Shown in pieces: positions 33,185-43,743 of a stretch of DNA of 64,000 nt; positions within the stretch are counted from its first letter, which is position 1; each line of letters begins with the position of its first letter. The stretch spans positions 103,213,416 through 103,277,415 of the forward strand of contig CM037596.1 in NCBI GenBank assembly GCA_021018995.1. The letters are read 5' to 3'. The DNA is from Chloranthus sessilifolius (lineage: Eukaryota > Streptophyta > Magnoliopsida > Chloranthales > Chloranthaceae). A program made the position numbers and the translations under genes. The notes under the pieces are model-generated. The model saw nothing but the letters and a program-made list of their open reading frames with translations. It ran no database searches and was not told where the DNA came from.

Positions 33185-33577
33185 GGCTGTGCTTGGGATT
33201 GCTTCGTGGCAATAAAGAGCAGCTGACTTAAAAGAGCAGATTTAAATTGCTCTGTTAAAGAGATCCAAATTAAGCTTTTTCACCCAAGGATCAAAATTTC
33301 GGGTTTCGGAGGGGACCGAAACTGAAATCTCGGTCGATAATTTCAATCCCATACAAAAAATGACCGAAAATTTGGTCCCATATTATCGTTTCGGTGGGGA
33401 CCGAAACTGATAATTTCGGCCGAAATTTCTGTTATTTCGGCCGAAATTTTGATCCTTGCTTTCACCCACCGAAAGAGCTAAGAGAACTTACAACCAAATA
33501 GAGTCCCATACTAAAGTGCTCTGGGCCAGAGCAGAGAGCTGCTCTTTTCCTCCAAAGAGCAATCTCAAACACAGTCT
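33185..33577. mobile_element. MITE with about 40-bp terminal inverted repeats (host of a nested MITE)
   Basis: The left end GGCTGTGCTTGGGATTGCTT and the right end (AATCTCAAACACAGTC, inverse) pair over roughly 40 bp with a few mismatches, both running into AAAGAGCAGCT. Such G(A)CTGTGTTTGG ends are common in hAT-like plant MITEs. No convincing 8-bp duplication was found. The element is interrupted at 33285 by another MITE. Confidence 0.65.
33285..33458. mobile_element. 174-bp hAT-like MITE nested in a MITE
   Basis: Perfect 18-bp terminal inverted repeats, CAAGGATCAAAATTTCGG at 33285-33302 and its inverse at 33441-33458. The interior is built of further GGGGACCGAAACTGA / TTTCGGCCGAAATTT palindromes. 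Flanks TTTTCACC and CTTTCACC agree at seven of eight positions, consistent with an 8-bp target duplication. Confidence 0.75.
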
Positions 33578-34569
33578 ATTTTCTTTTGACTTGACATCGG
33601 AATCTATTCAGTAGTTCTATTTGTATTCTTCCAAGTTACAATGAATACATTTCCGTTTATTTAGTATACACTGGTTAGATAACATCACTTTCCTGATTTT
33701 ATTTTTTGTCACTCTGCAACTGATGTTCAAGCACCTTTTGGCTTTTGCTGTTATTGTTGATTTGGTACCATGAGTCGAGCCTAGTTACTAGAACATACTC
33801 AACAGACTCGGGTAGTTGCAAGGTAATGTAAAATTTTGAAAATTTTATTTTATACTTCTTAATTATTTACAAATATACCAGTCAGTCTCTCTCTCTCTCT
33901 CTTACCATTGTTTTATATGTCGATCATATATGATACATATCAGCCAATATGTTTTAGGTTAGGCTCCCTTCTGATGCAGACCCTATTTTATAGGAAGCCA
34001 AATATCGGGTCAAACATGTCAAATATAGGACCATATCTGCCCCTAACGGGCCATATCGGCCGATGTGTATTGGAGAAAATACCCTTTTTGTAATTTTTTT
34101 AAAAACTTATATATATATATTTATATATATTATTTTATAATTTTAAAAGATACAAAAGGTGCTTGAATATCTGCTGATTTGGCCGGTACATAATTGATGT
34201 ATTTGATCTATATCCAGCTGATATGCCGATATAAGTTGGATTTTAAATACCTGTTCTTACCTGTTATGATCTTCATGGGTATTAAAACATGTTGTTCTAC
34301 CTGTTCTTGATTGATGGCATCATGATCAAATCGACATGTAGCAAAGATGTTTTTATCTGCCTGATTCTTGAGGTCAGAGTTCTTAACCTTACTAATGCAA
34401 TTTCTCTGTAAATATTTTTTCTGCTTACTTGCTTTGATCACTTTCTTGATTTGTTTATTTATTTGGGGCTTTGCTGTTATTGTTGATTAGGCTAATTTCT
34501 AATAACAGTCATGGACCTGCAATGTAGTTTAGAAATTTGAAATTTTGTTTTGTAATTTTTAATTAGTTG
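33578..34569. other. Host-like spacer with an internal partial duplication
   Basis: AT-rich, no credible ORF. It has a short (CT)n at 33886-33902. The stretch GGCTTTTGCTGTTATTGTTGATT at 33739 recurs with near identity at 34469, each followed by about 100 bp of weaker similarity. A repeat-like segment (33920-34070) has several ATATCGG/CCGATAT-type motifs. I cannot classify it. Confidence 0.5.
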
Positions 34570-35080
34570 TAGACAAACTGGAACCGCCACAGATATTAGC
34601 AATCCTCTCTAAAGACACTATCTATGATTCCTTTAATGGACATCAAATATCCTCCTCCAAACCATAGATGCTTGAACCCACTATCACATCTCATCTCGAG
34701 TTGCCGCCTCCACTTGCTTCACTGAGTGCTTCACATTTGAGAAAATTCTCGAGTTCATTTCTTCCACAAACCCCACAATTACCATAGGGACTATCTTCCG
34801 CACTAATTTTCCTCTAGATTACAAGTGACCGTTTCACCAATCAGATAACAAATTTTTACATTTACTAGGGAAGCAGTAATTTATCCCAAATTTCTATAGG
34901 AAATTATTCCAAAACTCGAGCAAGGGAGTAGAATATAAATAGATGCTCAACTGATTCCCTGGCTCCATGATGCATAAAACACTTGCTGGGAATGCACTTA
35001 CCACTGCAGATCAAATTGTTCATTCTCAAAACCCTACCCTAAGCAGCCCACCAGCAATAAATGCTAATGGTCTTCTACCC
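34570..35080 (-). pseudogene. LINE ORF2 3' fragment (zinc-binding RT tail), broken
   Basis: On the minus strand, 35010-34900 reads CIPSKCFMHHGARESVEHLF, which has the C...E-S-x-x-H-L-F layout of the zf-RVT region after LINE reverse transcriptases. At about 34800-34690 follows FVEEMNSRIFSNVKHSVKQ, resembling the W-x-x-R-N-x-R-I-F motif near LINE C-termini. Several frame breaks. It may come from the same LINE family as 1-3610 but is in separate DNA. Confidence 0.55.
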
Positions 35081-35082
35081 AA

Positions 35083-35198
35083 ATGCTATAGAAATGTCAA
35101 TTCTTAAAATGAGAATTTGTTTCACTTCCCCAAATACTTGGTAATCACTGCCAAAAATATAGGCATTGGGACTTTAGGAATTGACATTTCTATAGCAT
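35083..35198. repeat. 116-bp foldback with perfect 21-bp inverted arms
   Basis: The arms 35083-35103 and 35178-35198 are exact inverses and extend four more bases with one mismatch. The loop is about 74 bp. It could be a small MITE or a palindrome formed by repair. No target duplication is visible. Confidence 0.75.
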
Positions 35199-35305
35199 GT
35201 ATTAAAACACTATTTTTTGTAAAGCATTTGTTTTGTCTATAATGAGCCACTGGCTCATTGCGGACAATGAGCTGTCTTGTCAGTCGTGCAGTGAGTGAAA
35301 CTTTA

Positions 35306-35536
35306 GGCCTCGTTTGGAAATTTGTCGGGCAAAAGAGCGGTTCTTTCGCTCTTTGGCTTCAGTGGGGAATTACTTTTACGTTAACACAGATCCTCATCCC
35401 ATTTTCTCTGGCGGGAAGCTGGTTTAAATGATAAAACTGCTCTCTGCTTGCTTTCTGCGAGAGCGTATTTATTTGCTCTAGCAGAGAGTAGGCAAAGAGC
35501 CATGTTTGCTCTTATAAGAGCTAACCCAAACACAAC
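35306..35536. mobile_element. hAT-like MITE with GGCCTCGTTTGG end
   Basis: The left end GGCCTCGTTTGG and the right end CCCAAACACAACTT are imperfect inverses. Both sides run into AAGAGC-rich DNA (GCAAAAGAGCGGTTC; GCTCTTATAAGAGC), the same flavour as the MITE at 33185. Duplication not found. Confidence 0.5.
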
Positions 35537-35809
35537 TTATGATTTTGCATTTCATCGGTTGTTTGCCTTATATCTGGTGTACATATGATGTGATAAATAC
35601 CAATGACCCGCAAGTGATTTTGATTTGGAAAAAAATTAGCCCATTGTTTGACTTAAGTGATTCAGATTTCTCTTTGTGAAAGGTTCTTTTGCTCCCATCT
35701 AATTTTCTTTCTTGAAGCAGGAGAATTATTTTTCCCATCACTTATTAATTCTGTGAGTTTCTCTAGGTATTGCTTGGCAATGGGGAGATCATTTCCTTAA
35801 GAGCCTGTC

Positions 35810-38420
35810 TGTGACAGCCCAGAATTCCGTGCCATCAGGATCATACTCTGGATGATCCCCAAGATAAATCACGAAGTGTCTGCTCAAATAGCGGAAACCA
35901 AGCAGACACTGTCCAGCAATGGTAGATCAAGTCATTTCATAAGGCTTTCTAAAATGAAAGAAGCAGTAAAAGTATATGTATATATATCTATCAAAGGAAT
36001 ATACATCGTCAAAAAGGAACCAAGAAGAACCACTGGTGATGGACATCCATCATCCAAACAATGGTTCCTGTAGGATGTATAACAATACAAGAAAAAATAA
36101 AACATCTACAGAAAGTAAATATAGAAAGTGGCCACCAGGTACACCATAATCCCAAGTTTCATACAAAAATCCCAAAAAAAGAAAGACTCGTATACCCAGA
36201 CTAAGGATAAAAATCGTCCGCCTGGACGTCAGTCTCCTCGTCCTCAGCCTCAGCCTCTAGATCAGGCTGATAATCAGGGTCGCTCTCGGTGCCGGGAGCT
36301 CTAGCCTCAGAACCTAAAATGTTAATAAAAATAGGGTGAGCTACATCTAAGCTCAATAGAAGAATTCCAACTAAAATGTAATGAATATGCAGGACATGAT
36401 ATCTTAAAACAGGAAATCAAATCAGAACGTGTGAACATGACCAAATCAGATCAAATACAGAGCTTTTAAACAAGAAACAGATGTTATGCAAGTATATGAT
36501 CAGTAACTTAAATTGTACATGCTTTTTAACTTAAGAAACTCCCGTGAATATATAACACAGAGTAAACAGGAATCTACCGATAGAAAACCCCAACCAATCG
36601 TCATTCACATGAAAAATTTCAGGGTGCAACAATACCTCATCTATGGAGTGCAATTGTGTCGAGGAATTAACAAAGCAGATGCACAAGTGTGCCAGGCACG
36701 GATATACCGCCGAGTCGGTGGGAATCATCTGGTTAAATCATTAAAATCACATACACACATAGACCTCACAAATCAGATAGCAGAAATCAGGAGCAGGTTT
36801 CAGAATACAAAATCAGAAAACAGGAATTAGAAATAACATGAATTTATGAGATGCTAACATACTTGTTAAAACAGAAATCAGGGTACAGATATGAGAGAAT
36901 CACGAAATCATAGTAAAAAATAGTTTAAGTTGGTTTTCCCCTACCTCAGGTCAGACCTCTTTCTAAGCAAATTCAAAGCTTTTCAGAGTGTCATGGTCTG
37001 ATCCTAGACCATAAATATAGTATACTACGTGTCAGGTATGTCAGAATGTCAACTGGCGCGGTGTCCAGTAGCATTCAATTTATAAAAATAAAATAGGTCA
37101 AAAATAGGGGTGATTGATCGATCAACACCTTCATTGATCGATCAATCAACACCTTCATTGATCGATCAATCCTCCTCATTGATCGATCAATAACCCCATT
37201 GATCGATCAATCTTCTCTCAACCCTTCACAAGCAACAGAGTTAGTTGATCAATCAATAGCCTCTATTGATCGATCACCTCACATCATTGATCGATCAATA
37301 GCTCCTTTCTTCTTCACAATTTATAGAGGAAAATTGATCGATCACTGGCTCAGTTGATCGATCAATCTGTCTCATTGATCGAACAATGACCTTATTGATC
37401 GATTAATACCCTAAAATTTCAAATTTTTCTCTTCCTGTTCTCTTTGTCACCTTATACAAATTGATCGATCAATGCCTTTATTGATCGATCAATACACACA
37501 AGTGATCGATCAATACACTTATTGATCGATCAACAATGACATTTGATCTATCACTCTCTCTGTGATCGATCAACCTTCAGAATTGATCGATCAATTAGTG
37601 AATTGATCGATCAATACTCCTCGAGCTTTGAACTTTCAGAAATTCAAGTCCACTGTTCTCTCTTTAAAGCTTACATGAATTGATCGGTCAATGATCTTAT
37701 TGATCGATCAATCTCCTTTATTGACCGATCAATCTAGTATTGATTGATCAATAATGACAGATCTCTGTCATTAATGGAGGTCACCTATTTTTCTTATTTA
37801 AACCTTTTTCATTAATGGATTCTAACAACCATTAATACACACACAATTACAAGCATAAAGGCTTTTATCTTGCCTAATTTAAATACACAAGCTCACATCG
37901 ATTTGGGCCCTTTCGGGGTCTCGACAAACGCTCTCCAGAGAGGGTTTTGGATACGAGATTTGGGCTTTGTCACCCCTTTGACTCAGAACTGGCAATTAGC
38001 GGCTCCGCTTTCACGTGTAGTGAAGGTACACCTTCTTGCCGAATCAGAGACGATGTACTAACGTCGATTTCTCACACTCTAAGGTCACGTAAACACTAAC
38101 CTAAGTGTTCTCTGTTTGTGGTTCTTCAAGGACCAACTAAACCATCATAGAAAACCTAGGGTTTACCAGAATAAGAAGAAGAAGAAGAAGCTGAACTTTC
38201 AGGTCCCCTTTCCTTCTCTTATAAGCTAAGGGACTGAAATATCTCTGACGTCCTACATGACTCGGGCTGAGGCGAGAATTTACACGTGACTTCACCTAAT
38301 CATAGGTTAATATTATTTTTAATAATATAATTCTCAAAATTTTAAATCTGTCTCGATTCTTGTGTTGGGCACGCTTATCGAAACTATCAGATTCTCGTTC
38401 AAATATTTTGGGTTATTACA
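35810..38420 (-). repeat. 3' LTR of a minus-strand LTR-A family element
   Basis: In the minus orientation it starts TGTAATAACCC (38420) and ends GGGCTGTCACA (35810). The purine tract AAGGGGGGATAA (38421-38432 inverted) lies immediately before it, with the CGAGGACGAAAATTCC signature, so this is a 3' LTR. It aligns to the split solo LTR at 6399-8635 plus 32573-33127. Length 2,611 bp. The candidate duplication at the outer side would be CTGTC (35805-35809), but the other LTR is missing so it cannot be confirmed. Confidence 0.9.
37105..37760. repeat. GATCGATC palindromic array in the minus-strand LTR
   Basis: About 17 exact GATCGATC octamers, mostly as ATTGATCGATCAAT, denser and more uniform than in the solo LTR copy at 7130-7885. 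Spacers of about 8-45 bp. Confidence 0.9.
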
Positions 38421-38573
38421 TTATCCCCCCTTAGGAATTTTCGTCCTCGAAAATATCAGGGAGTATAAAGAACAGACAAGCATATTAATCAAAAATGAAA
38501 AGACATGCAGACATAATATGAAAAGAATGCAGGAGAAAGACAGTATACTACATATAGTCAATAAATAACAAAA

Positions 38574-40133
38574 CTACACATATAAAAGAAGTAACAAAAC
38601 TAGACATAAAGCATAGTAAGTACCTGCTGGGACGTCAGATGGTCCGGTCTCGTCAGGCGTAGGTCGGCTGGGGCGGGGTGGCGGTGTACGGTAGTCGCGA
38701 GGGTCCACCGTATGCTGATGTGCGTGGGCAATCATCGGCATGGACGTAGTGGCATATAAATGCTGCATGACGAGCTTGTGCATGCCGTCGTGGTAATCCA
38801 ACCGACGATGAATCTGGCGCTGGAACGCCTCCATGCCATCCAACCGCTCATGTATGCGCCAGTTACCCTCCACGAGCTCACGGAGCATCGCTGCGACGTC
38901 GACTGAGGAAGCAGGAGGGGAATGTGATGTGGTGTGATGAGGTGGCCGACGTGGTGTGACGGGGACAGGGTGAGTGGACACCTCAGACTGAGGAGGTGGG
39001 TCAAGTGGTGCCTCCCCCTCTCCAAGCACAGGCTCAGCGGGCGCCGCACCCTCTGCAACGACAGGCTCGACGGTCTCAGCTGCTCCCTCCTCACCCTCTG
39101 GTAGCCGTCCAACTAGGAGGTTGTAGCTCTTGGTCCAATCCTTAAGGTGGAAGACTTAGTGTTGTTGACCAAGCGTGGCTCACTGGGAGCCAAACTGTAC
39201 GACTCGCGGAGAGCAACGTATTGCTCCACCATCTTGGTAATCAGGCGAGCGTATGAGATCTGTTTCTTGACCCCAGACTTGATCTTCTCAGACATTAGGT
39301 CTTTGGAATTGAGGATGCCATCAATGACCAAGTCAGCCATAGAGAACCAACGGTTCTCAAAGGCAGAAAATAGGGCCTGTTGCATAACACCAGTCCGCGA
39401 GGACTTGCTCAAAAACAGGTTGAGTGTACACTTGATATAAGTATCAAGCATCCAAAACTGGTCAGGTAATTGGGCCCGGGTAATGGATTGCCCTTTCCCA
39501 TGCTGACCTTAGGTCATTTTGGTGACCACATCGGGAAAAGGGACATCTTTAACATAGGGGGCATCCAATCCACAAGTCTCAATGTAAATAGACGTGCACT
39601 GAAGGGCAGCCGCTACATGAAATTGGTTGAATTTATACTCGAACTAGTCAATGGAAGTGACGAGTCGGTGTCGATTATCACCCCAACGAGTTGGTGTCGA
39701 TTATCACCCCAACGAGTTGGTGTCGATTATCACCCCAACGAAGGTTCTGGAAGAATAACCTCACGATCCGGGGACAGTAGTGATCGTGGAATGGGCCGAG
39801 TAAGGGTTTCAACCTGAGTCGTTGAATGTACCCCTTGGCCCAAGCCATTTCGGGCCGATCCTCGTAAAGAGAAGAGGCGAAGACGTACTCGGGAAGAAAA
39901 GTTTTGGAAGTCCACCATGGATTGGGGACTTCACGCTCTACTTGGGTCGGGACGGGGATTTGGACGGGTGAAACCATGTTCGAAATAGGTGCCACGGGTG
40001 GCACAGAGGTCTGGGGAACTGAATCAGCGGGCAGTACGGGTGTACGAGCCCGGGAAGTGGGTACTTTATGCGAAGCGTTCTTCGTTCGCGACCCCATGGT
40101 CAAAATTGCAAAAGAAAGGACAAAAGAATGCAA
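38574..40133 (-). pseudogene. Extra ORF between chromodomain and 3' LTR, plant transposon-type protein, broken
   Basis: Minus-strand coding in three open pieces: 40133-39678, 39451-39113 and 39029-38574. A likely start is at about 40098 (MGSRTKNASHKVPTSRAR), followed by a Pro/Val-rich stretch and YVFASSLYEDRPEMAWAKGY. The frame is lost in a 26-bp tandem triplication at 39662-39739. The middle piece (DTYIKCTLNLFLSKSSRTG, KKQISYARLITKMVEQYV) has the character of the post-pol protein of Athila and other plant gypsy elements. The C-terminal piece has a Pro-rich linker and a helix (LVEGNWRIHERLDGMEAF) likely to be a coiled coil. The role is unknown. It belongs to the LTR-A family element and reads in its sense direction. 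Confidence 0.6.
39662..39739. repeat. 26-bp tandem repeat, three copies, inside the extra ORF
   Basis: Units 39662-39687, 39688-39713 and 39714-39739 differ only at one position (GAGTCGG versus GAGTTGG). Because 26 is not a multiple of three, the added copies shift the reading frame, and the ORF stops shortly after. Confidence 0.95.
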
Positions 40134-40329
40134 AAAAAAAAGACGAAAAGAAGATGTTACCGAGCAAATGGAGTGAAATCCACTCGAATCATGCGGAAGG
40201 AGTCGAATGGCCGGAAAACCCGTCGGAAGGAAGGTAGAACGATCGGAAGTGAAGACCCTCTTGATTAATCACTCTCATGCTCGATGCAAATGACTGTTCG
40301 AAAACCCAAATGTAACTTAAATCCCTAGT

Positions 40330-40665
40330 ATTGATCGATCAATGCTCTCATTGATCGATCAATGAAGCATCTAAATGCCCTAACCCGATGCATAGATCGA
40401 TCAATCACCCACTGGTGATCGATCAATGATACCAGAATTGATCGATCAATGCACCTGTTGATTGATCAATTGTCCACTTTGATCGATCAACCAACCTTGG
40501 TGATCGATCAACACTCTCAACATTGATCGATCAATACTAAAATTGATCTATCAATCAATCAATCTCAACCCCATAAGCTAAATAGTGTTGATCGATCAAT
40601 GACCTCATTGATCGATCAATCATCAATGGTGATCGATCAATAGCCTCTATTGATCGATCAATCAC
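40330..40665. repeat. GATCGATC palindromic array between the extra ORF and the chromodomain
   Basis: About 12 exact GATCGATC octamers, again mostly ATTGATCGATCAAT, in the internal region rather than the LTR of the minus-strand element. Immediately outside it on the pol side is an AT-rich 80 bp and then the chromodomain stop codon. Confidence 0.9.
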
Positions 40666-40830
40666 ACCAGAAATCAACTTGTTTAAATATTTATTGTTAA
40701 ATTTTAATAATGCAGACCAATAGCATTCATAAAAATGAAGGCGTACCGTACCCTACATACGGCAACCGCATAAGTCAAGCATGCATGCACAACCATGAAT
40801 GTAAATCGACCCGTGAAAGTACCTTCGACG

Positions 40831-41874
40831 TCAGGTAAACAAATGTGGGTACTGCTCACGAATTTCAGTTGCGCGTTCCCAAGTAGCTTCCGAAGCTGCA
40901 TGATTTCTCCACTTGACAAGTACCAGTGGAATCAACTTGGTCGGCAAAACTTGATCTCTATGATCCAAAATTGCGATCGGTTCCTCAATCACCGTCAGGT
41001 CCTCTTGCAACTCAATCGGCTAAAAATCTAAGACGTGAGTCGGGTGGCGCACGCATCGTCGTAGCATGAAAACATGAAAAACGTTATGCATGCTCGCCAA
41101 CTGTGGTGGCAAAGCAATCCGATATGCGACTTCGCCAACCCGTCCGAGTACCTGAAAAGGGCCAATATATCGAGGACTCAGCTTCCACGCTTTCCGAAGC
41201 GCATCACGCCCTTGGTTGGCGAGATCTTCACAAAGATCTTGTCTCCAACCTAAAAATAGTGGTTAATTCCATAGCTAATCATTTAATCTAGGAATTTGTA
41301 AATTTTTCTCGAACGCATCTAAGTATACTTGAAACTCGACGTGCGTCCGATGGAGATCAGCATAGCTCTTTTGGCGACTTTGAGCAACCCTCAATCTTTC
41401 GCGGATCAACCAAACTGTCCCGGTTGCACTATCCACGATATCAGGTCCCAAAATAAGCTTCTCACCGACTTCTTCCCAATTCAAAGGAGACTTGCATCGT
41501 CGTCCATACAAGGCTTCATAAGGCGCCATCCCAATACTCGACTGATGGCTATTATTATAAGCGAACTCGATCAGAGGCAAATGTTGATCCCATAAATCAT
41601 GAAAGTCCAACATATATGCACGCAACATATCCTCTATGATCTGGTTCACTCTCTCAGTCTGCCCATCTGTCTGAGGATGAAACATTGAGCTGAACTCCAG
41701 TTTAGAACCCATGCCTTCTTGAAATCGTCGCCAGAATTGCGACGTATAGAGCGGATCTCTATCACACACGATGCTGACTGGTATGCCATGTAACCAAACT
41801 ATCTCTTTCATGTATAGCTCTGTAAGCTTATTGGCTGTATATGTAGTCCGATACAGTAGAAAATGTGTAGACAT
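40831..41874 (-). pseudogene. Tekay-type integrase core and chromodomain of the LTR-A element, 5' truncated
   Basis: In minus orientation 41874-41275 is the integrase core from TTYTANKLTELYMKEIVW on: second catalytic Asp in VCDRDPLYTS, Glu in [10 protein letters not shown], then [19 protein letters not shown]. The first catalytic Asp and everything before it are missing. At about 41255-41315 some 60 bp of extra sequence separates HVEFQV from the GPY/F region, which is in another frame. The chromodomain ends at 40831 ([19 protein letters not shown]). The protein is very similar to that of the plus-strand Tekay element, confirming that LTR-A belongs to a related chromovirus. Confidence 0.9.
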
Positions 41875-41875
41875 G

Positions 41876-43743
41876 TCCTTTCATGTCTTCATCATAGATG
41901 GTTCCAAAGATATGAACCATCTCAAAGCAGGACCTGTCAAGCTCTTCTGAAAGACTTTTAGCAGCAGTCTTTCATCCCCTCCATATTGGCACATGTCCCC
42001 ATAGTAGGATTTCGGGTGTGATATTGGATTATCGGTGCCATTGTATTTGTCGAAGGCCGGCAATTTGAATTTGGGGGGCAAGGGGACCTTAGCAAACAAA
42101 CATAGATCTGTGAAGTCCGTGGCGTGGATCTCAGCACCACCCATTTTCATTAGCTGCTTCTGTATCTTGTCCAATTGTTCTTTCAGCTATTCTGACTCTT
42201 TTGATACAGGGGCTGCTTTCTCGGCCGTTGGTTGGACTTCACTTTGGGCTACCAAGGGGTGGGCAGTTATGGGAGGAGGGTTAAGGCTGGTCAATATCCT
42301 ATCATAGGCTCCACTATTCCTAATCTTGTCCTCCTCATACTACTGGTCGGCATAGTGTGCAGCGAGGGCGGGATTCTCTTATTGGTGTTGCATGGGTTGG
42401 ATGGGAATGGCATGAGCGGGGGTTGGGTGAGCCCATTGGGGGTGAGGGAAAGTTTGTTGGACGATGGGATGAGTGGAAGTTTGGTTTTGGGGAGGGGCCT
42501 GATGGGGCCATTGGGCATGGGGAGTGGTTTGGAGATGATCTTGGGGTACGGGGCCATGGGAAAATTGCGTTTGGAATATGGCATGGGTTTGACCCGGGTG
42601 TGAAGGTTGGGGGTGGGTGGAATGTTGGGGGTATTGTGGAAGGTCTGGGTGTGGGGCCTCAAGGTTTGGGGCTTGTTGGGTTTGGGTAAAGGGCCAAGGA
42701 TTTGGAGGGTCTTAGCCTAGTAGGCTTTGATGGGTATAGCCCATTGGGCTTTAGAGGGTTTGGGCCATGGGCCATTGGTGGGTTTGGGCTGTGGGCCCTT
42801 GATGGGTTTGGGCCATGGGCCCTGGATGGGTATGGGCCCTTGATGGGTCTGGACCATTAGACCTTGATGGGCATGGCCCATTGGGTCTTAATGGGTCTGG
42901 GCCATGGGCCCTTGATGGGTATGGCCCATTGAGCCTTAATGGGTATGGGTTATGGGGTTTTGGGCCATGGGGCCTTGAGACATGTGGGGAATGGAGGTTT
43001 GGGCCATGGGGGAATGAGGCATGGAGATTGGCTAGGGTATGGGATGGGTTCATGGATGTGGGGTGTGGAGGAGAGGAGGCATTTTGGGAAGCCTTCCACA
43101 TGGAGTAGGCTTGAAACATCTCCTCCATCATGGCCATGGAAAGAGGGTCGGATGGAGATGGTGTATTTAAGGGGTGATGGGGTATAGATGGGATGGATGT
43201 GGAGGATAAATTGGGCATGGCCCCGATAAAATTGGGCATGACCCAGGTAAGTGGGAGAATATGGGGTGGATTGGAGGGATGAGGGGATGTATGGGGTATG
43301 TTTTGGGATGAAGGGGGGTATGGTGTGGAGGGGTGAGAAAAATTAGGCATGACCCGAATAGATGGGGGGATTTGTGGGGGGTTGGATAAGGCGAAAGTGG
43401 TGTATGTGAATGTGCGTGGATCGGGCCTATAGGGGGGAGATGGGAAATGGGGCATAGAGGTGGGTTGGGAGAATGAGTTTGGGTTTGCCATGAATGTGGA
43501 GGGGAAAGGTGTTGGATTTGGCATGGGCATGGTTTGGGAAAAATATGGGGAGTTGGGGGTTGAACTTTGGATGTTTTGGGAGGTAGTGGTTGGAAAAATG
43601 GGGGCGCCAAATGGGCTGATAACGGTAAAGAGTGATTGAGTGAGGGGGATGGATATGGAAATGTCTCCCGAATGGGAGTGAGTTGGAAGGTGTGACGGGT
43701 ATGAGTCAGGATCGGCGTAAGCAGGGTCCACTACCCACAACAT
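41876..43743 (-). pseudogene. Tat/Ogre-type gag, proline-rich N-terminus and capsid start
   Basis: Minus-strand frame from 43743 (MLWVVDPAYADPDSYPSH). The first 330 codons are Pro/Ser/His-rich, ending in HGP/NGP repeats. After stops near 42750, 42664 and 42290 comes a helix (KIQKQLMKMGGAEIHATDF) and the capsid opening, LPPKFKLPAFDKYNGTDNP, GDERLLLKVFQKSLTGPALR and WF, a standard Tat/Ogre signature. A TGA interrupts the usual TWKD motif at about 41888, and within a few codons the sequence turns into Tekay integrase. The C-terminal capsid half is absent. Confidence 0.85.
42725..42965. repeat. GGGCCATGGGCCCTTGATGGGT minisatellite within gag
   Basis: About ten imperfect units of roughly 18-21 bp combining TGGGCC(C/A) and TTGATGGGT. 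On the minus strand they code for the HGPDPLRPNGPCPSR-type repeat of the gag N-terminus. Both strands stay open across much of it. Confidence 0.85.

Noticed and set aside
39904..40268. Plus-strand Lys/Arg-rich open frames
   Set aside because: They overlap the minus-strand extra ORF in antisense and depend on a short A-rich stretch.
42815..43187. Plus-strand Gly/Trp-rich open frames opposite the Tat gag
   Set aside because: They are shadows of the GGGCC-rich minisatellite coding on the minus strand, with no independent start context or homology.
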